From assembly GCF_014050225.1 (NCBI RefSeq), contig NZ_JACFXV010000038.1, positions 1 to 64,000 on the forward strand: DNA of 64,000 bases, given 5' to 3'. Position 1 is the stretch's first letter, and each line of letters begins with the position of its first letter. The position numbers and the translations under genes were made by a program. The DNA is from Stappia albiluteola. GTDB lineage: Bacteria > Pseudomonadota > Alphaproteobacteria > Rhizobiales > Stappiaceae. This document shows, in pieces, positions 26,402-33,988 of this stretch. Under the pieces are notes generated by a model. The model was given only the letters and a program-made list of their open reading frames with translations, did not search any database and had not been told where the DNA came from.

Positions 26402-27607
26402 ATGGTGGAAGCGGTGGATACCCGCGCCGAGCCAGCCGGAGCAACAAACGGGATCGGCGCCTATCTCGTCAAGCATATGCGCGAGTACGGGCTTCTGTTC
26501 GCCCTCATCGCCATCATGGTCTTCTTCCAGGTGGTGACGGACGGGACCTTGTTGCGCCCGGTGAACATCACCAACCTGTTCCTGCAGAACAGCTACATCA
26601 TCATCATGGCGCTCGGCATGCTGATCGTCATTGTCTCCGGCAATATCGATCTTTCCGTCGGCTCGGTGATGGGTTTCATCGGCGCGCTTGCCGCGGTCCT
26701 GATCGTGCAGTGGGGCTTGCCCGTGCCGCTGGCGATTCTCGCCTGCGTCATGGTCGGTATCGGGATCGGCGCCGCCCAGGGCTATTGGGTCGCCTATTGG
26801 AAGATCCCCTCCTTCATCGTCACGCTTGCCGGCATGCTCGTCTTCCGCGGACTGTCGCTCTGGCTGCTCGAAGGGCAGTCCGTCGGACCATTCCCCCAGA
26901 GCTTCCAGGTGCTGTCGACCGGCTTCATTCCCGACATTTTCGGCGTTGGACGGCCGAATGTGACGGCAATCGCCGCCGGCCTCGTCGCCGTTGCGCTGAT
27001 CGTCTGGCTCGGGGTGCGCGACAGGGCTCATAACCGGAAATACGGCATCGAGGGCGAGCCGGCAGGCTTCTTCATCGCCCGCAACCTGATCGTCGCCGGC
27101 GCCCTGCTTTTCGTCGCCTACAAGCTTTCCACCTTCCGCGGCCTGCCGAACGTCCTGATCTCCATGGTCGTGCTGACGGTGATCTACGCCTTCCTGACCG
27201 AGAACACGACGCTGGGGCGCAGGATCTACGCTCTTGGCGGCAACGAGAAGGCGGCAAAGCTTTCGGGCATCAAGACCGAGCGGCTGACCTTCCTCGCCTT
27301 CGTCAACATGGGCATGCTGGCCGCCCTTGCCGGCCTCATCTTCGCGGCACGCCTCAATACGGCGACGCCGAAGGCCGGCTTCGCTGTCGAACTCGACGTG
27401 ATCGCAGCCGTCTTCATCGGCGGCGCTTCCATGTCCGGCGGCGTCGGCAAGATCGTCGGCGCGGTCGTCGGCGCCTTCATCATGGGCGTGATGAACAACG
27501 GCATGTCGATCATGGGTATCGGCATCGACTACCAGCAGGTCATCAAGGGGCTGGTGCTCCTCGCCGCTGTCTGCTTCGACGTCTACAACAAGCAGAAGCA
27601 GGGCTGA
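26402..27607 (+). CDS. gguB: GguB-like sugar ABC transporter permease
   Basis: A 401-residue permease; GGGAGGAGG lies directly upstream of the ATG at 26402. It is longer than usual CUT2 permeases (about 320-340), as in the MmsB/GguB branch, with an extra segment near residues 195-235 (RDRAHNRKYGIEGEP). Family signatures are VSGNIDLSVGSVMGFIGAL and AVFIGGASMSGGVGKIVGAV. About ten membrane helices can be seen. The gap to gguA holds a palindromic repeat, which may change the relative expression of the two genes. Confidence 0.92.
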   Translation: MVEAVDTRAEPAGATNGIGAYLVKHMREYGLLFALIAIMVFFQVVTDGTLLRPVNITNLFLQNSYIIIMALGMLIVIVSGNIDLSVGSVMGFIGALAAVLIVQWGLPVPLAILACVMVGIGIGAAQGYWVAYWKIPSFIVTLAGMLVFRGLSLWLLEGQSVGPFPQSFQVLSTGFIPDIFGVGRPNVTAIAAGLVAVALIVWLGVRDRAHNRKYGIEGEPAGFFIARNLIVAGALLFVAYKLSTFRGLPNVLISMVVLTVIYAFLTENTTLGRRIYALGGNEKAAKLSGIKTERLTFLAFVNMGMLAALAGLIFAARLNTATPKAGFAVELDVIAAVFIGGASMSGGVGKIVGAVVGAFIMGVMNNGMSIMGIGIDYQQVIKGLVLLAAVCFDVYNKQKQG

Positions 27608-27638
27608 CGCAGGACCGCCGCAAACGAAAGACGGACTC

Positions 27639-28580
27639 ATGGCCATGAAGATCGCCCTGGCAGGCATCGGCAAGATCGCCCGCGACCAGCACGTTCCCGC
27701 AATCCGCGCTTCGCGGGACTGGGAGCTGGCGGCAACGGTATCCCGCCATGGCACCGTGGAGGGCGTTGAGTCCTTCAGCAATATCGCGGCGCTGCTGGAC
27801 GCTCGTCCGGATATCGAGACGATATCGCTCTGCCTGCCGCCCGTGCCGCGATTTGCCTCTGCCGTCGCGGCGATCGGGGCGGGACGCAATGTCATGCTGG
27901 AAAAGCCCCCGGGAGCGACCTTGACGGAATGCCGGACGCTCGAAACCATGGCGCGCGAGGCCGGCGTTTCGATCTTCGCCACCTGGCATTCGCGTGAGGC
28001 AGCGCAGGTCGCCGCTGCCAAGGCCTGGCTTGCGGACAGGCGCATCCTCCGTCTCAAGATAACCTGGAAGGAGGATGTACGCCGGTGGCATCCGGGCCAG
28101 GCATGGATCTGGCAGCCGGGCGGCCTCGGGGTCTTCGATCCGGGCATCAATGCCCTCTCCATCCTGACGGAAATCCTGCCCGACCCGATCCATATCGCCT
28201 CGGCGACACTGTCATTTCCGGAGAATTGCGAAACTCCGATCGCAGCCGATCTGATTTTCGCCCATCCTTCCGGCGCGCAGGCAACCGCCGAGTTCGACTT
28301 CCGCCAGCAGGGCGAGCAGACCTGGACGATCGAGATCGAAACGACAGCCGGCAGTCTTCGCCTCTTGGACGGAGGCGCGAAGCTCTTGATCGATGGTGTG
28401 ATTCAGGAAGTGCCGTGTGGCGCCAACGGACCGCTGAACGGCGAGTATCCGCGCCTATACGCCAAAATGGCAACTCTCGCCGGCTCACGCGGAATAGATA
28501 TGGACCTCACGCCCATGGCGCTTGTGGCGGATGCTTTCCTGCTCGGCCGGCGGGTGGTCGTCGAACCGTTCCACGAGTGA
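27639..28580 (+). CDS. L-arabinose/D-galactose 1-dehydrogenase (Gfo/Idh/MocA family)
   Basis: A 313-residue NAD(P)-dependent enzyme expected to oxidise L-arabinose or D-galactose to the lactone. The nucleotide-binding fold opens with IALAGIGKIARDQHVPAI, the catalytic Lys is in VMLEKPPGATL, and FATWHSREAA, WKEDVRRWHPGQAWIWQPGGLGVFDPGINALS are the pattern I recall from Azospirillum L-arabinose 1-dehydrogenase (AraA). It lies 31 bp after gguB, followed by a keto-deoxy-arabonate dehydratase and a lactonase. It probably belongs to the same transcript as the ChvE-type transporter. Confidence 0.87.
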   Translation: MAMKIALAGIGKIARDQHVPAIRASRDWELAATVSRHGTVEGVESFSNIAALLDARPDIETISLCLPPVPRFASAVAAIGAGRNVMLEKPPGATLTECRTLETMAREAGVSIFATWHSREAAQVAAAKAWLADRRILRLKITWKEDVRRWHPGQAWIWQPGGLGVFDPGINALSILTEILPDPIHIASATLSFPENCETPIAADLIFAHPSGAQATAEFDFRQQGEQTWTIEIETTAGSLRLLDGGAKLLIDGVIQEVPCGANGPLNGEYPRLYAKMATLAGSRGIDMDLTPMALVADAFLLGRRVVVEPFHE

Positions 28581-28632
28581 CACCGCCTGAAATGCGCAGC
28601 CGCAGACAGAAAGTCGACCGAAAGGACTTCAG

Positions 28633-29550
28633 ATGAAAGACGCTCTCACCGGCATTCTGCCCGTCGCGCCCACGCCCTTCCACGAGGATGGCCGTGTCGA
28701 CGAAGACGGCATGCGTCGCGTGATCGACTGCATGATCGATCAGGGTGTCGACGCCATCTGCATCCTCGCGAACTACTCCGAACAATTCCTCCTCTCCGAC
28801 GAGGAGCGCGCCTTGTTGATGCGCCTCAGCCTGGAACATGTCGCGGGCAGGGTACCGATGATCGTCACGATCAGCCATTTCTCGACCGACATCGTGACAC
28901 GCCGCGCCAGGGATGCGCAAAGCATGGGCGCGTCGATGGTCATGATGATGCCGCCCTATCACGGCTCGGGTCTGTTCCCCGCGCCCCAGGGCATTTTCGA
29001 GCATTTCCGGGCGGTCAATGACGCGATCGGCATCCCGATCATGGTCCAGGACGCCCCGCTTTCCGGCGTTCCGCTTTCGGTCGATCTTCTGGCAAGGCTC
29101 GCGCGCGAACTGGAGAATGTCTCCTATTTCAAGATCGAGTGCCCCTTTGCCGCTGACAAGCTGGCCGCGCTGATCGAAGCCGCGGGCGATCACATCGCCG
29201 GCCCATTCGACGGTGAAGAGGGCGCGACCTTGCTTGCCGATCTCGATGCGGGAGCTACCGGCAGCATGACTTCGGCCATGTTCCCGGACAAGATCCGTCC
29301 GATCATCGCGGAACATCGCTCGGGCAATCTCTCGGCGGCCCTGGCCCACTGGACCACCTGCCTGCCGCTGATCAATCACGAGAACCGTCAATGCGGGTTG
29401 CGGGCGACGAAGACCGTCTTCATGGAGGGCGGCGTCATTCGCAGCGATGCGGTGCGCCACCCGCTGAAGCCGATGTCGGATCGAACGAAAACACGCCTTC
29501 TCGAACTGGCGCGCGACCTCGACATACTCGCGCTGAAGTGGGGCAAGTAA
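28633..29550 (+). CDS. L-2-keto-3-deoxyarabonate dehydratase (DapA family)
   Basis: A 305-residue enzyme of the dihydrodipicolinate synthase/N-acetylneuraminate lyase family; the Schiff-base Lys is in YFKIECP near residue 172. LCILANYSEQF-like and MIVTISHFST, MVMMMPPYHG, IPIMVQDAPLSG, GPFDGEEGATLLADL and LPLINHENRQCG follow the pattern of Azospirillum L-2-keto-3-deoxyarabonate dehydratase, which gives alpha-ketoglutarate semialdehyde. Plain aldolases of this family lack NHENRQ. A stop-to-start gap of 52 bp separates it from the dehydrogenase, and AGGACTTCAG precedes the ATG. Confidence 0.85.
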   Translation: MKDALTGILPVAPTPFHEDGRVDEDGMRRVIDCMIDQGVDAICILANYSEQFLLSDEERALLMRLSLEHVAGRVPMIVTISHFSTDIVTRRARDAQSMGASMVMMMPPYHGSGLFPAPQGIFEHFRAVNDAIGIPIMVQDAPLSGVPLSVDLLARLARELENVSYFKIECPFAADKLAALIEAAGDHIAGPFDGEEGATLLADLDAGATGSMTSAMFPDKIRPIIAEHRSGNLSAALAHWTTCLPLINHENRQCGLRATKTVFMEGGVIRSDAVRHPLKPMSDRTKTRLLELARDLDILALKWGK

Positions 29551-29576
29551 GCAATCGGACGCAAGGAGCGCTCCGC

Positions 29577-30491
29577 GTGACCATCACCAAGGCGAACATC
29601 CAAAAACTTCCCGCCGACCGCTGCGAGCTGGGCGAAGGCCCGCATTACGATCGCTCGAGCGACAGCGCCTGGTGGTTCGATATTGTCGGCAAGGCCCTGT
29701 TCGAACACCGCTTCGCGACGGGGCAGACCTTTGGGCATCCCCTTCCCCGCATGGCCTCCTTGGTCGCCCGGATCGACGACCGGCGGCAGCTTCTTGCCAT
29801 GGAGGACGGTATCTATCTGCGCCGCCTTGCCGATGGCTCCTTGTCGTTGCTCGCCCCCCTCGAGGCGGACAAGCCAGCGAACCGGTCGAACGACGGACGC
29901 GTGCATCCCTCGGGCAGGCTTTGGATCGGCACCATGGGCAAGAATGCCGAATGGCAGGCCGGCGCGATCTACTGGTTCGATGGCCGGAACATCCGGACGC
30001 TGTTTCGCAAGATCACCATTCCCAATTCCATCTGCTTTTCGCCCGATGGCAGGACCGGCTATTTCGCCGATACCGCAGCCAACATCGTCTGGCGTGTCGC
30101 GCTCGACCCTTCGACCGGCCTGCCTGTCGGCGAACCGGAGACCTTTCTGGAGGCGAAGGATCTGCCGCTCGGCGGCTATTTCGACGGCTCGGTGACGGAT
30201 GCCGACGGGCTCCTGTGGAATGCCGCCTGGGGTGGCGGTTCCGTCTCGGGCTTTGCGCCCGACAGCACGCTGGTCCGGACTTTCGAAGTGCCCGCGGCTC
30301 AGACGAGCTGCCCCTGTTTCGTCGGACAGCGCCTTGACTGCATGCTGGTAACCTCCGCATGGCAAGGCTACACGGATGCAGCGCGGGCGGCCGATCCGGG
30401 CGCCGGGTTCACCTACCTGATCGATGGCGACTTCAGGGGGAAGCCCGACGCGGCATTCCTCCTGGCGGACGAAATCCAGCAAACCGGCTGA
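29577..30491 (+). CDS. SMP-30/gluconolactonase-family lactonase (probable L-arabinolactonase)
   Basis: A 304-residue beta-propeller enzyme. The start is a GTG at 29577 with AAGGAGC about 8 bp upstream; the upstream in-frame part overlaps the dehydratase gene in another frame. The metal-binding Glu is in CELGEGPHYD near the N-terminus, and NRSNDGRVHPSGRLWIGTMG and YFDGSVTDADGLLWNAAWGG carry the Asn and Asp ligands of the family. Its neighbours suggest hydrolysis of L-arabino- or D-galactono-lactone. With the two previous genes it covers three steps of the oxidative arabinose pathway. Confidence 0.87.
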   Translation: MTITKANIQKLPADRCELGEGPHYDRSSDSAWWFDIVGKALFEHRFATGQTFGHPLPRMASLVARIDDRRQLLAMEDGIYLRRLADGSLSLLAPLEADKPANRSNDGRVHPSGRLWIGTMGKNAEWQAGAIYWFDGRNIRTLFRKITIPNSICFSPDGRTGYFADTAANIVWRVALDPSTGLPVGEPETFLEAKDLPLGGYFDGSVTDADGLLWNAAWGGGSVSGFAPDSTLVRTFEVPAAQTSCPCFVGQRLDCMLVTSAWQGYTDAARAADPGAGFTYLIDGDFRGKPDAAFLLADEIQQTG

Positions 30492-30570
30492 AAGCAGGAT
30501 AAAGTGATGGCTTTCCTGAACGGCTTTCCCTTGGAAAGCTGTTCCCTGTTCACGGACACTGGAGTGAGGA

Positions 30571-31674
30571 ATGTCCATCATCGAGCCGGTCGATCTCTCC
30601 CGACCCCAATGCCGGGACAGGTCATGGACGCACCGGGCGATCGAGCTGCTACAGGGCGATCGCCGGCGCTCGGCAGACACGCATCTCCTCAATCCCGTCT
30701 TCAAGGGGCTCAAGGGGCTCTCGGTCTACCTGAAGGACGAGTCGTCCCATCCCACCGGCAGCCTGAAGCACAGGCTGGCCCATTCCCTGTTCCTTTATGG
30801 CATCTGCAACGGCTACATCCGCGAAGGAACGACGGTGGTCGAGGCGTCCTCCGGTTCGACTGCCGTGAGCGAGGCCTATTTCGCCCAGTTGCTCGGCCTG
30901 CCCTTCATCGCCGTCATGCCGCGCACCACCAGCCGGGCGAAGATCGAGGCGATCGAACGTTTCGGCGGCACGTGCCATTTCGTCGAAAAGCCGGGCGAGG
31001 TCTACGAGGCCGCCGAGAGGCTGGCGCGGGAGACGGGCGGCCATTATCTCGACCAGTTCACCAATGCGGAACGGGCGACGGACTGGCGCGGCAACAACAA
31101 TATCGCCGAAAGCATCTTCAGCCAGATGGAGTGCGAACCTCATCCGGTCCCGGACTGGATCGTCATGAGCCCCGGCACCGGCGGCACCTCGGCGACGATC
31201 GGACGTTACATCCGCTACCGCAATCTCCCCACGCGCCTTTGCGTCGCCGACGTCGAGCACTCGGCATTCTATGACGCCTACGTCTCGGGCGACATGTCGG
31301 TCACCTGCCCAACCCCGTCCCGCATCGAGGGCGTGGGCCGACCGCGTGTCGAACCTTCCTTCATGCCGGGCGTGATCGACCACATGCTGCGCATACCCGA
31401 TGCCGCGTCCATCGCCGCCGCGCATGTCCTATCCGAACGCCTGTTCCGCCGCGTCGGCGGCTCGACCGGCACCAATTTCTACGGCCTTTGCCAGCTTGCC
31501 GCCGGCATGATCAAGGAAGGGCGCGAAGGATCGCTGGTGACGCTCATCTGCGACAGCGGTGACCGATATGCCTCGACCTATTTCGATGAGGACTGGCTGC
31601 GAAGCAACGAGATCGACATTGCGCCATACCGCGAGAGAATAGAGCGATTCCTCGACAGCGGGGAATTCGTCTAG
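30571..31674 (+). CDS. PLP-dependent cysteine synthase-family enzyme (Cds1-like cysteine desulfhydrase)
   Basis: A 367-residue fold-type II PLP enzyme with GGAGTGAGGA before the ATG. The PLP-binding Lys is in [11 protein letters not shown] near residue 66, followed by [15 protein letters not shown] (phosphate/substrate loop) and [12 protein letters not shown] (glycine-rich PLP phosphate loop). The layout is longer than CysK and fits the Cds1 group (Mycobacterium Rv3684 type), which releases H2S from cysteine. Its role between sugar genes is not clear; it may simply be a neighbour. A hairpin (GCTTTCC-CTT-GGAAAGC, 30523-30539) lies upstream. Confidence 0.75.
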   Translation: MSIIEPVDLSRPQCRDRSWTHRAIELLQGDRRRSADTHLLNPVFKGLKGLSVYLKDESSHPTGSLKHRLAHSLFLYGICNGYIREGTTVVEASSGSTAVSEAYFAQLLGLPFIAVMPRTTSRAKIEAIERFGGTCHFVEKPGEVYEAAERLARETGGHYLDQFTNAERATDWRGNNNIAESIFSQMECEPHPVPDWIVMSPGTGGTSATIGRYIRYRNLPTRLCVADVEHSAFYDAYVSGDMSVTCPTPSRIEGVGRPRVEPSFMPGVIDHMLRIPDAASIAAAHVLSERLFRRVGGSTGTNFYGLCQLAAGMIKEGREGSLVTLICDSGDRYASTYFDEDWLRSNEIDIAPYRERIERFLDSGEFV

Positions 31675-31707
31675 CCACCATGTCCGTTTGTTCAGGTCAT
31701 AGTGCGA

Positions 31708-31723
31708 TCTGGTACAACAAATA
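31708..31723. promoter_or_regulatory. Candidate FadR-type operator, copy 1
   Basis: TCTGGTACAACAAATA matches copy 2 at 31875-31890 in 15 of 16 bases. It lies 233 bp upstream of the preferred start of the FadR-type regulator gene and 34 bp after the PLP-enzyme stop. Confidence 0.5.
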
Positions 31724-31874
31724 AGAGCCTGCTCTCAGTAGCAGGCACGAATTCTCCGCGCGCCAAACCAGAACGAATATTCGCCTTTTATGTTCATTAG
31801 TTTGACAGATTGCCGCGCTCCGCTCATTACCTTACGTCCGCATATTGACAGCCCGGACGCCTCGGCCTTACGTT

Positions 31875-31890
31875 TCTGGTCCAACAAATA
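31875..31890. promoter_or_regulatory. Candidate FadR-type operator, copy 2
   Basis: TCTGGTCCAACAAATA contains the short palindrome TGG-T-CCA found in FadR-subfamily GntR operators. It lies 50 bp upstream of the regulator start; the two copies are 167 bp apart, about 16 helical turns, so a loop is possible. Confidence 0.55.
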
Positions 31891-31940
31891 GTCGCAGGCC
31901 AATCTGATCCGGTTTTCCGATCTGGGGGATGGCGGTGAAT

Positions 31941-32663
31941 ATGGTGGAAGGTGCGCTGCCACTCGACATGGCGCCGGCAAACGCTTCGGCCGTTGACTCG
32001 GTCGTGCACCAGATTCGCGAGCTCATCGCGGATGCCGGACTAAAAGTGGGCGACAGCCTGCCCACGGAGCGCGAGTTGTGCGCGCAATTCAGCGCCAGCC
32101 GAAACACCGTCCGCGAAGCCATGCGCATTCTCAAGGCCTATGGTCTGGTCGACGTGCGGCCGAAGGTCGGGGCGACGATCACCGACAATCGCATGTCGCG
32201 CGCCTTCGAGCTGTTCTCCTTCAACACGATGGAAGTCTCCCTCAAGACTTTCAGCGACGTTCAGGCCTTCCGCGCCCTGCTCGAGGTCGGCTCCGTCGAG
32301 CAGATCTTCGACAGGCTGGTGGACCGCGATATCGACGATCTCCGCCGCATCAATGCGGATCTTTCCCGGATTCACGACATGGCGGAAGCTTCGCAAGTCG
32401 ATTTCGATTTCCATGTCAGGCTGATCGCAATCCTCGACAACGCCGCGATCCTCGACGTCTACAAGGTGATGAAGCCGATCATCCTGCGCATCATGCAGAA
32501 GGGCAAGACCCGCAGGACATTCAAGACCGAGACCTATTCGGAGCACGAAGAAGTCATCGACGCCCTGTCGGCACGGGATCGGCTGGCCTTCCAGTACCGG
32601 CTCCGCGGCCATCTCATGAAAGGGTTCAAATATTTCAACGAGGAGATGGAAGCGTCGAGCTGA
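31941..32663 (+). CDS. FadR-subfamily GntR transcriptional regulator
   Basis: A 240-residue regulator. The start at 31941 has GGGGG and GGTG at useful distances; the ATG at 31929 directly touches the GGGGG and is less likely. The winged helix is VVHQIRELIADAGLKVGDSL-PTERELCAQFSASRNTVREAM, and the C-terminal all-helical FCD domain contains the Asp/His ligand pattern (FDFHVRLIAILDN, SEHEEVIDALSARD, LRGHL). It precedes transporter B by 102 bp and probably controls it. The ligand would be a sugar acid or lactone. Confidence 0.9.
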   Translation: MVEGALPLDMAPANASAVDSVVHQIRELIADAGLKVGDSLPTERELCAQFSASRNTVREAMRILKAYGLVDVRPKVGATITDNRMSRAFELFSFNTMEVSLKTFSDVQAFRALLEVGSVEQIFDRLVDRDIDDLRRINADLSRIHDMAEASQVDFDFHVRLIAILDNAAILDVYKVMKPIILRIMQKGKTRRTFKTETYSEHEEVIDALSARDRLAFQYRLRGHLMKGFKYFNEEMEASS

Positions 32664-32765
32664 CGAAAAGAGCTTCATAGTCCGTGCATTACCGAAAGCG
32701 CGGTGACGGGCAGCGCCGGCCCGCCGGAAGACCCAGGAAAGCAGGCGCGCAAGGGAGGAAATGCT

Positions 32766-33902
32766 ATGAAAGCAGCTTGGAAATGGTCCGCTGCCCTGGC
32801 AGCGCTGACGCTGTCGGTGAGTATGGCAGCCGCCGGGCCGCAGGTCGTGCAGGGACCCGGCGCCGATCCCGGATGTTTCGCCCCCTGGTCGGACGATACG
32901 GCTTATTTCCAGTGGGAAGCCAAGCCGGGCCCCTATCGCATCGCGGTCGTCAACGGCTTCGTCGGCAATACCTGGCGCATCCAGATGATCAAGACGGCAA
33001 AGGCCTTTGCCGAAGATCCGGCGATCAAGGACAAGATCAAGGAATTCAAGGTCGTGTCCACCGGTACGGATGCGCCGGCGCAGCTGGGAGCCATCGAGGA
33101 CTTCATCAATCAGGGCTTCGACGCCATCGTCACAATTGCGGTCTCACCCGACGGGTTCGACCGCGTCATCCGTCTGGCCGACAAGAACAACGTGGTGGTC
33201 GTCCCCTTCGACAACGTGCTCGACACCGACAAGGTGATGCAGGTGAACGAGGACCAGCTCGCCATGGGCCGGACCTGGGCGGAATTCCTGCTCAAGGAAC
33301 TGAAGGACCAGGGCAAGACCTCCGGCAAGATCCTGGAAGTTCGCGGATTGCCGGGCAATTCCGTCGACCGCGACCGTTCGATCGGCATCCATGAAGTGCT
33401 GGAGGCTTCCGGCGGAGACTGGGAGGTGGTGCAGGTGGTCGGCAACTGGGACGACGGCACCGCTCAGAAGGTGACCGCCGATGCCATCGCCGTTCATGGC
33501 AAGTTCGATGCCATCGCCGCACAGGGCGGCACGACAGGCGTCGTCCAGGCAATGATCGATGCGGAGCACCCGATGGTGCCGATCGCCGGGGAATCGGAGA
33601 ACGGCTATCGCAAGCTGGTCGCCAAACATTCCGGCGACGGGTTGAAAGGCATTTCGATCGGTCAGTCGCCCGGCCTCGTGGCGATTGCGATGAAGGCGGC
33701 GCTCTCCGCACTTGAGGGCAACGTCATGCCGCAGCTCATATCCGTACCGCTTCCGGTCGCGGACTATTCGACCTTGCAGGACGGCGTGAACTACTGGACC
33801 GACCTGCCGGACAACTTCTTCACGGTCAACGAGTTCCCGCCCTGCGGCGTGAACATTTCCGGCCCGGCGATCATGTCGCAGTCGGAAGCCGACGTGAAAT
33901 AG
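32766..33902 (+). CDS. Sugar ABC transporter substrate-binding protein (locus B)
   Basis: A 378-residue periplasmic binding protein; GGGAGG precedes the ATG at 32766. The signal peptide is WSAALAALTLSVSMAAA. The body has the ribose-type (peripla_BP_4) pattern: YRIAVVNGFVGNTWRIQM, LGAIEDFINQGFDAIVTIAVSPDGF, VVVPFDNVLDTDKVMQVNED, EVRGLPGNSVDRDRSIG and IAAQGGTTGVVQAMIDAEHP. An extra N-terminal stretch with PGADPGCFAPW and a late PPCGVN each hold one cysteine. The sugar cannot be told. A hairpin follows the stop codon. Confidence 0.9.
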   Translation: MKAAWKWSAALAALTLSVSMAAAGPQVVQGPGADPGCFAPWSDDTAYFQWEAKPGPYRIAVVNGFVGNTWRIQMIKTAKAFAEDPAIKDKIKEFKVVSTGTDAPAQLGAIEDFINQGFDAIVTIAVSPDGFDRVIRLADKNNVVVVPFDNVLDTDKVMQVNEDQLAMGRTWAEFLLKELKDQGKTSGKILEVRGLPGNSVDRDRSIGIHEVLEASGGDWEVVQVVGNWDDGTAQKVTADAIAVHGKFDAIAAQGGTTGVVQAMIDAEHPMVPIAGESENGYRKLVAKHSGDGLKGISIGQSPGLVAIAMKAALSALEGNVMPQLISVPLPVADYSTLQDGVNYWTDLPDNFFTVNEFPPCGVNISGPAIMSQSEADVK

Positions 33903-33922
33903 TCGCGACGCAATACTCCTTC

Positions 33923-33946
33923 GGCCCCGGTATTCCGACCGGGGCC
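33923..33946 (+). promoter_or_regulatory. Intercistronic hairpin after the locus B binding-protein gene
   Basis: GGCCCCGGT (33923-33931) pairs perfectly with ACCGGGGCC (33938-33946), loop 6 nt, then ATTCTTCC. It lies between the binding-protein and ATPase genes, like the hairpin after chvE, and may cause partial termination or mRNA stabilisation. Confidence 0.6.
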
Positions 33947-33988
33947 ATTCTTCCCGATTTCCTGACCCTAAGCGGCGAGAGCGTGCGC

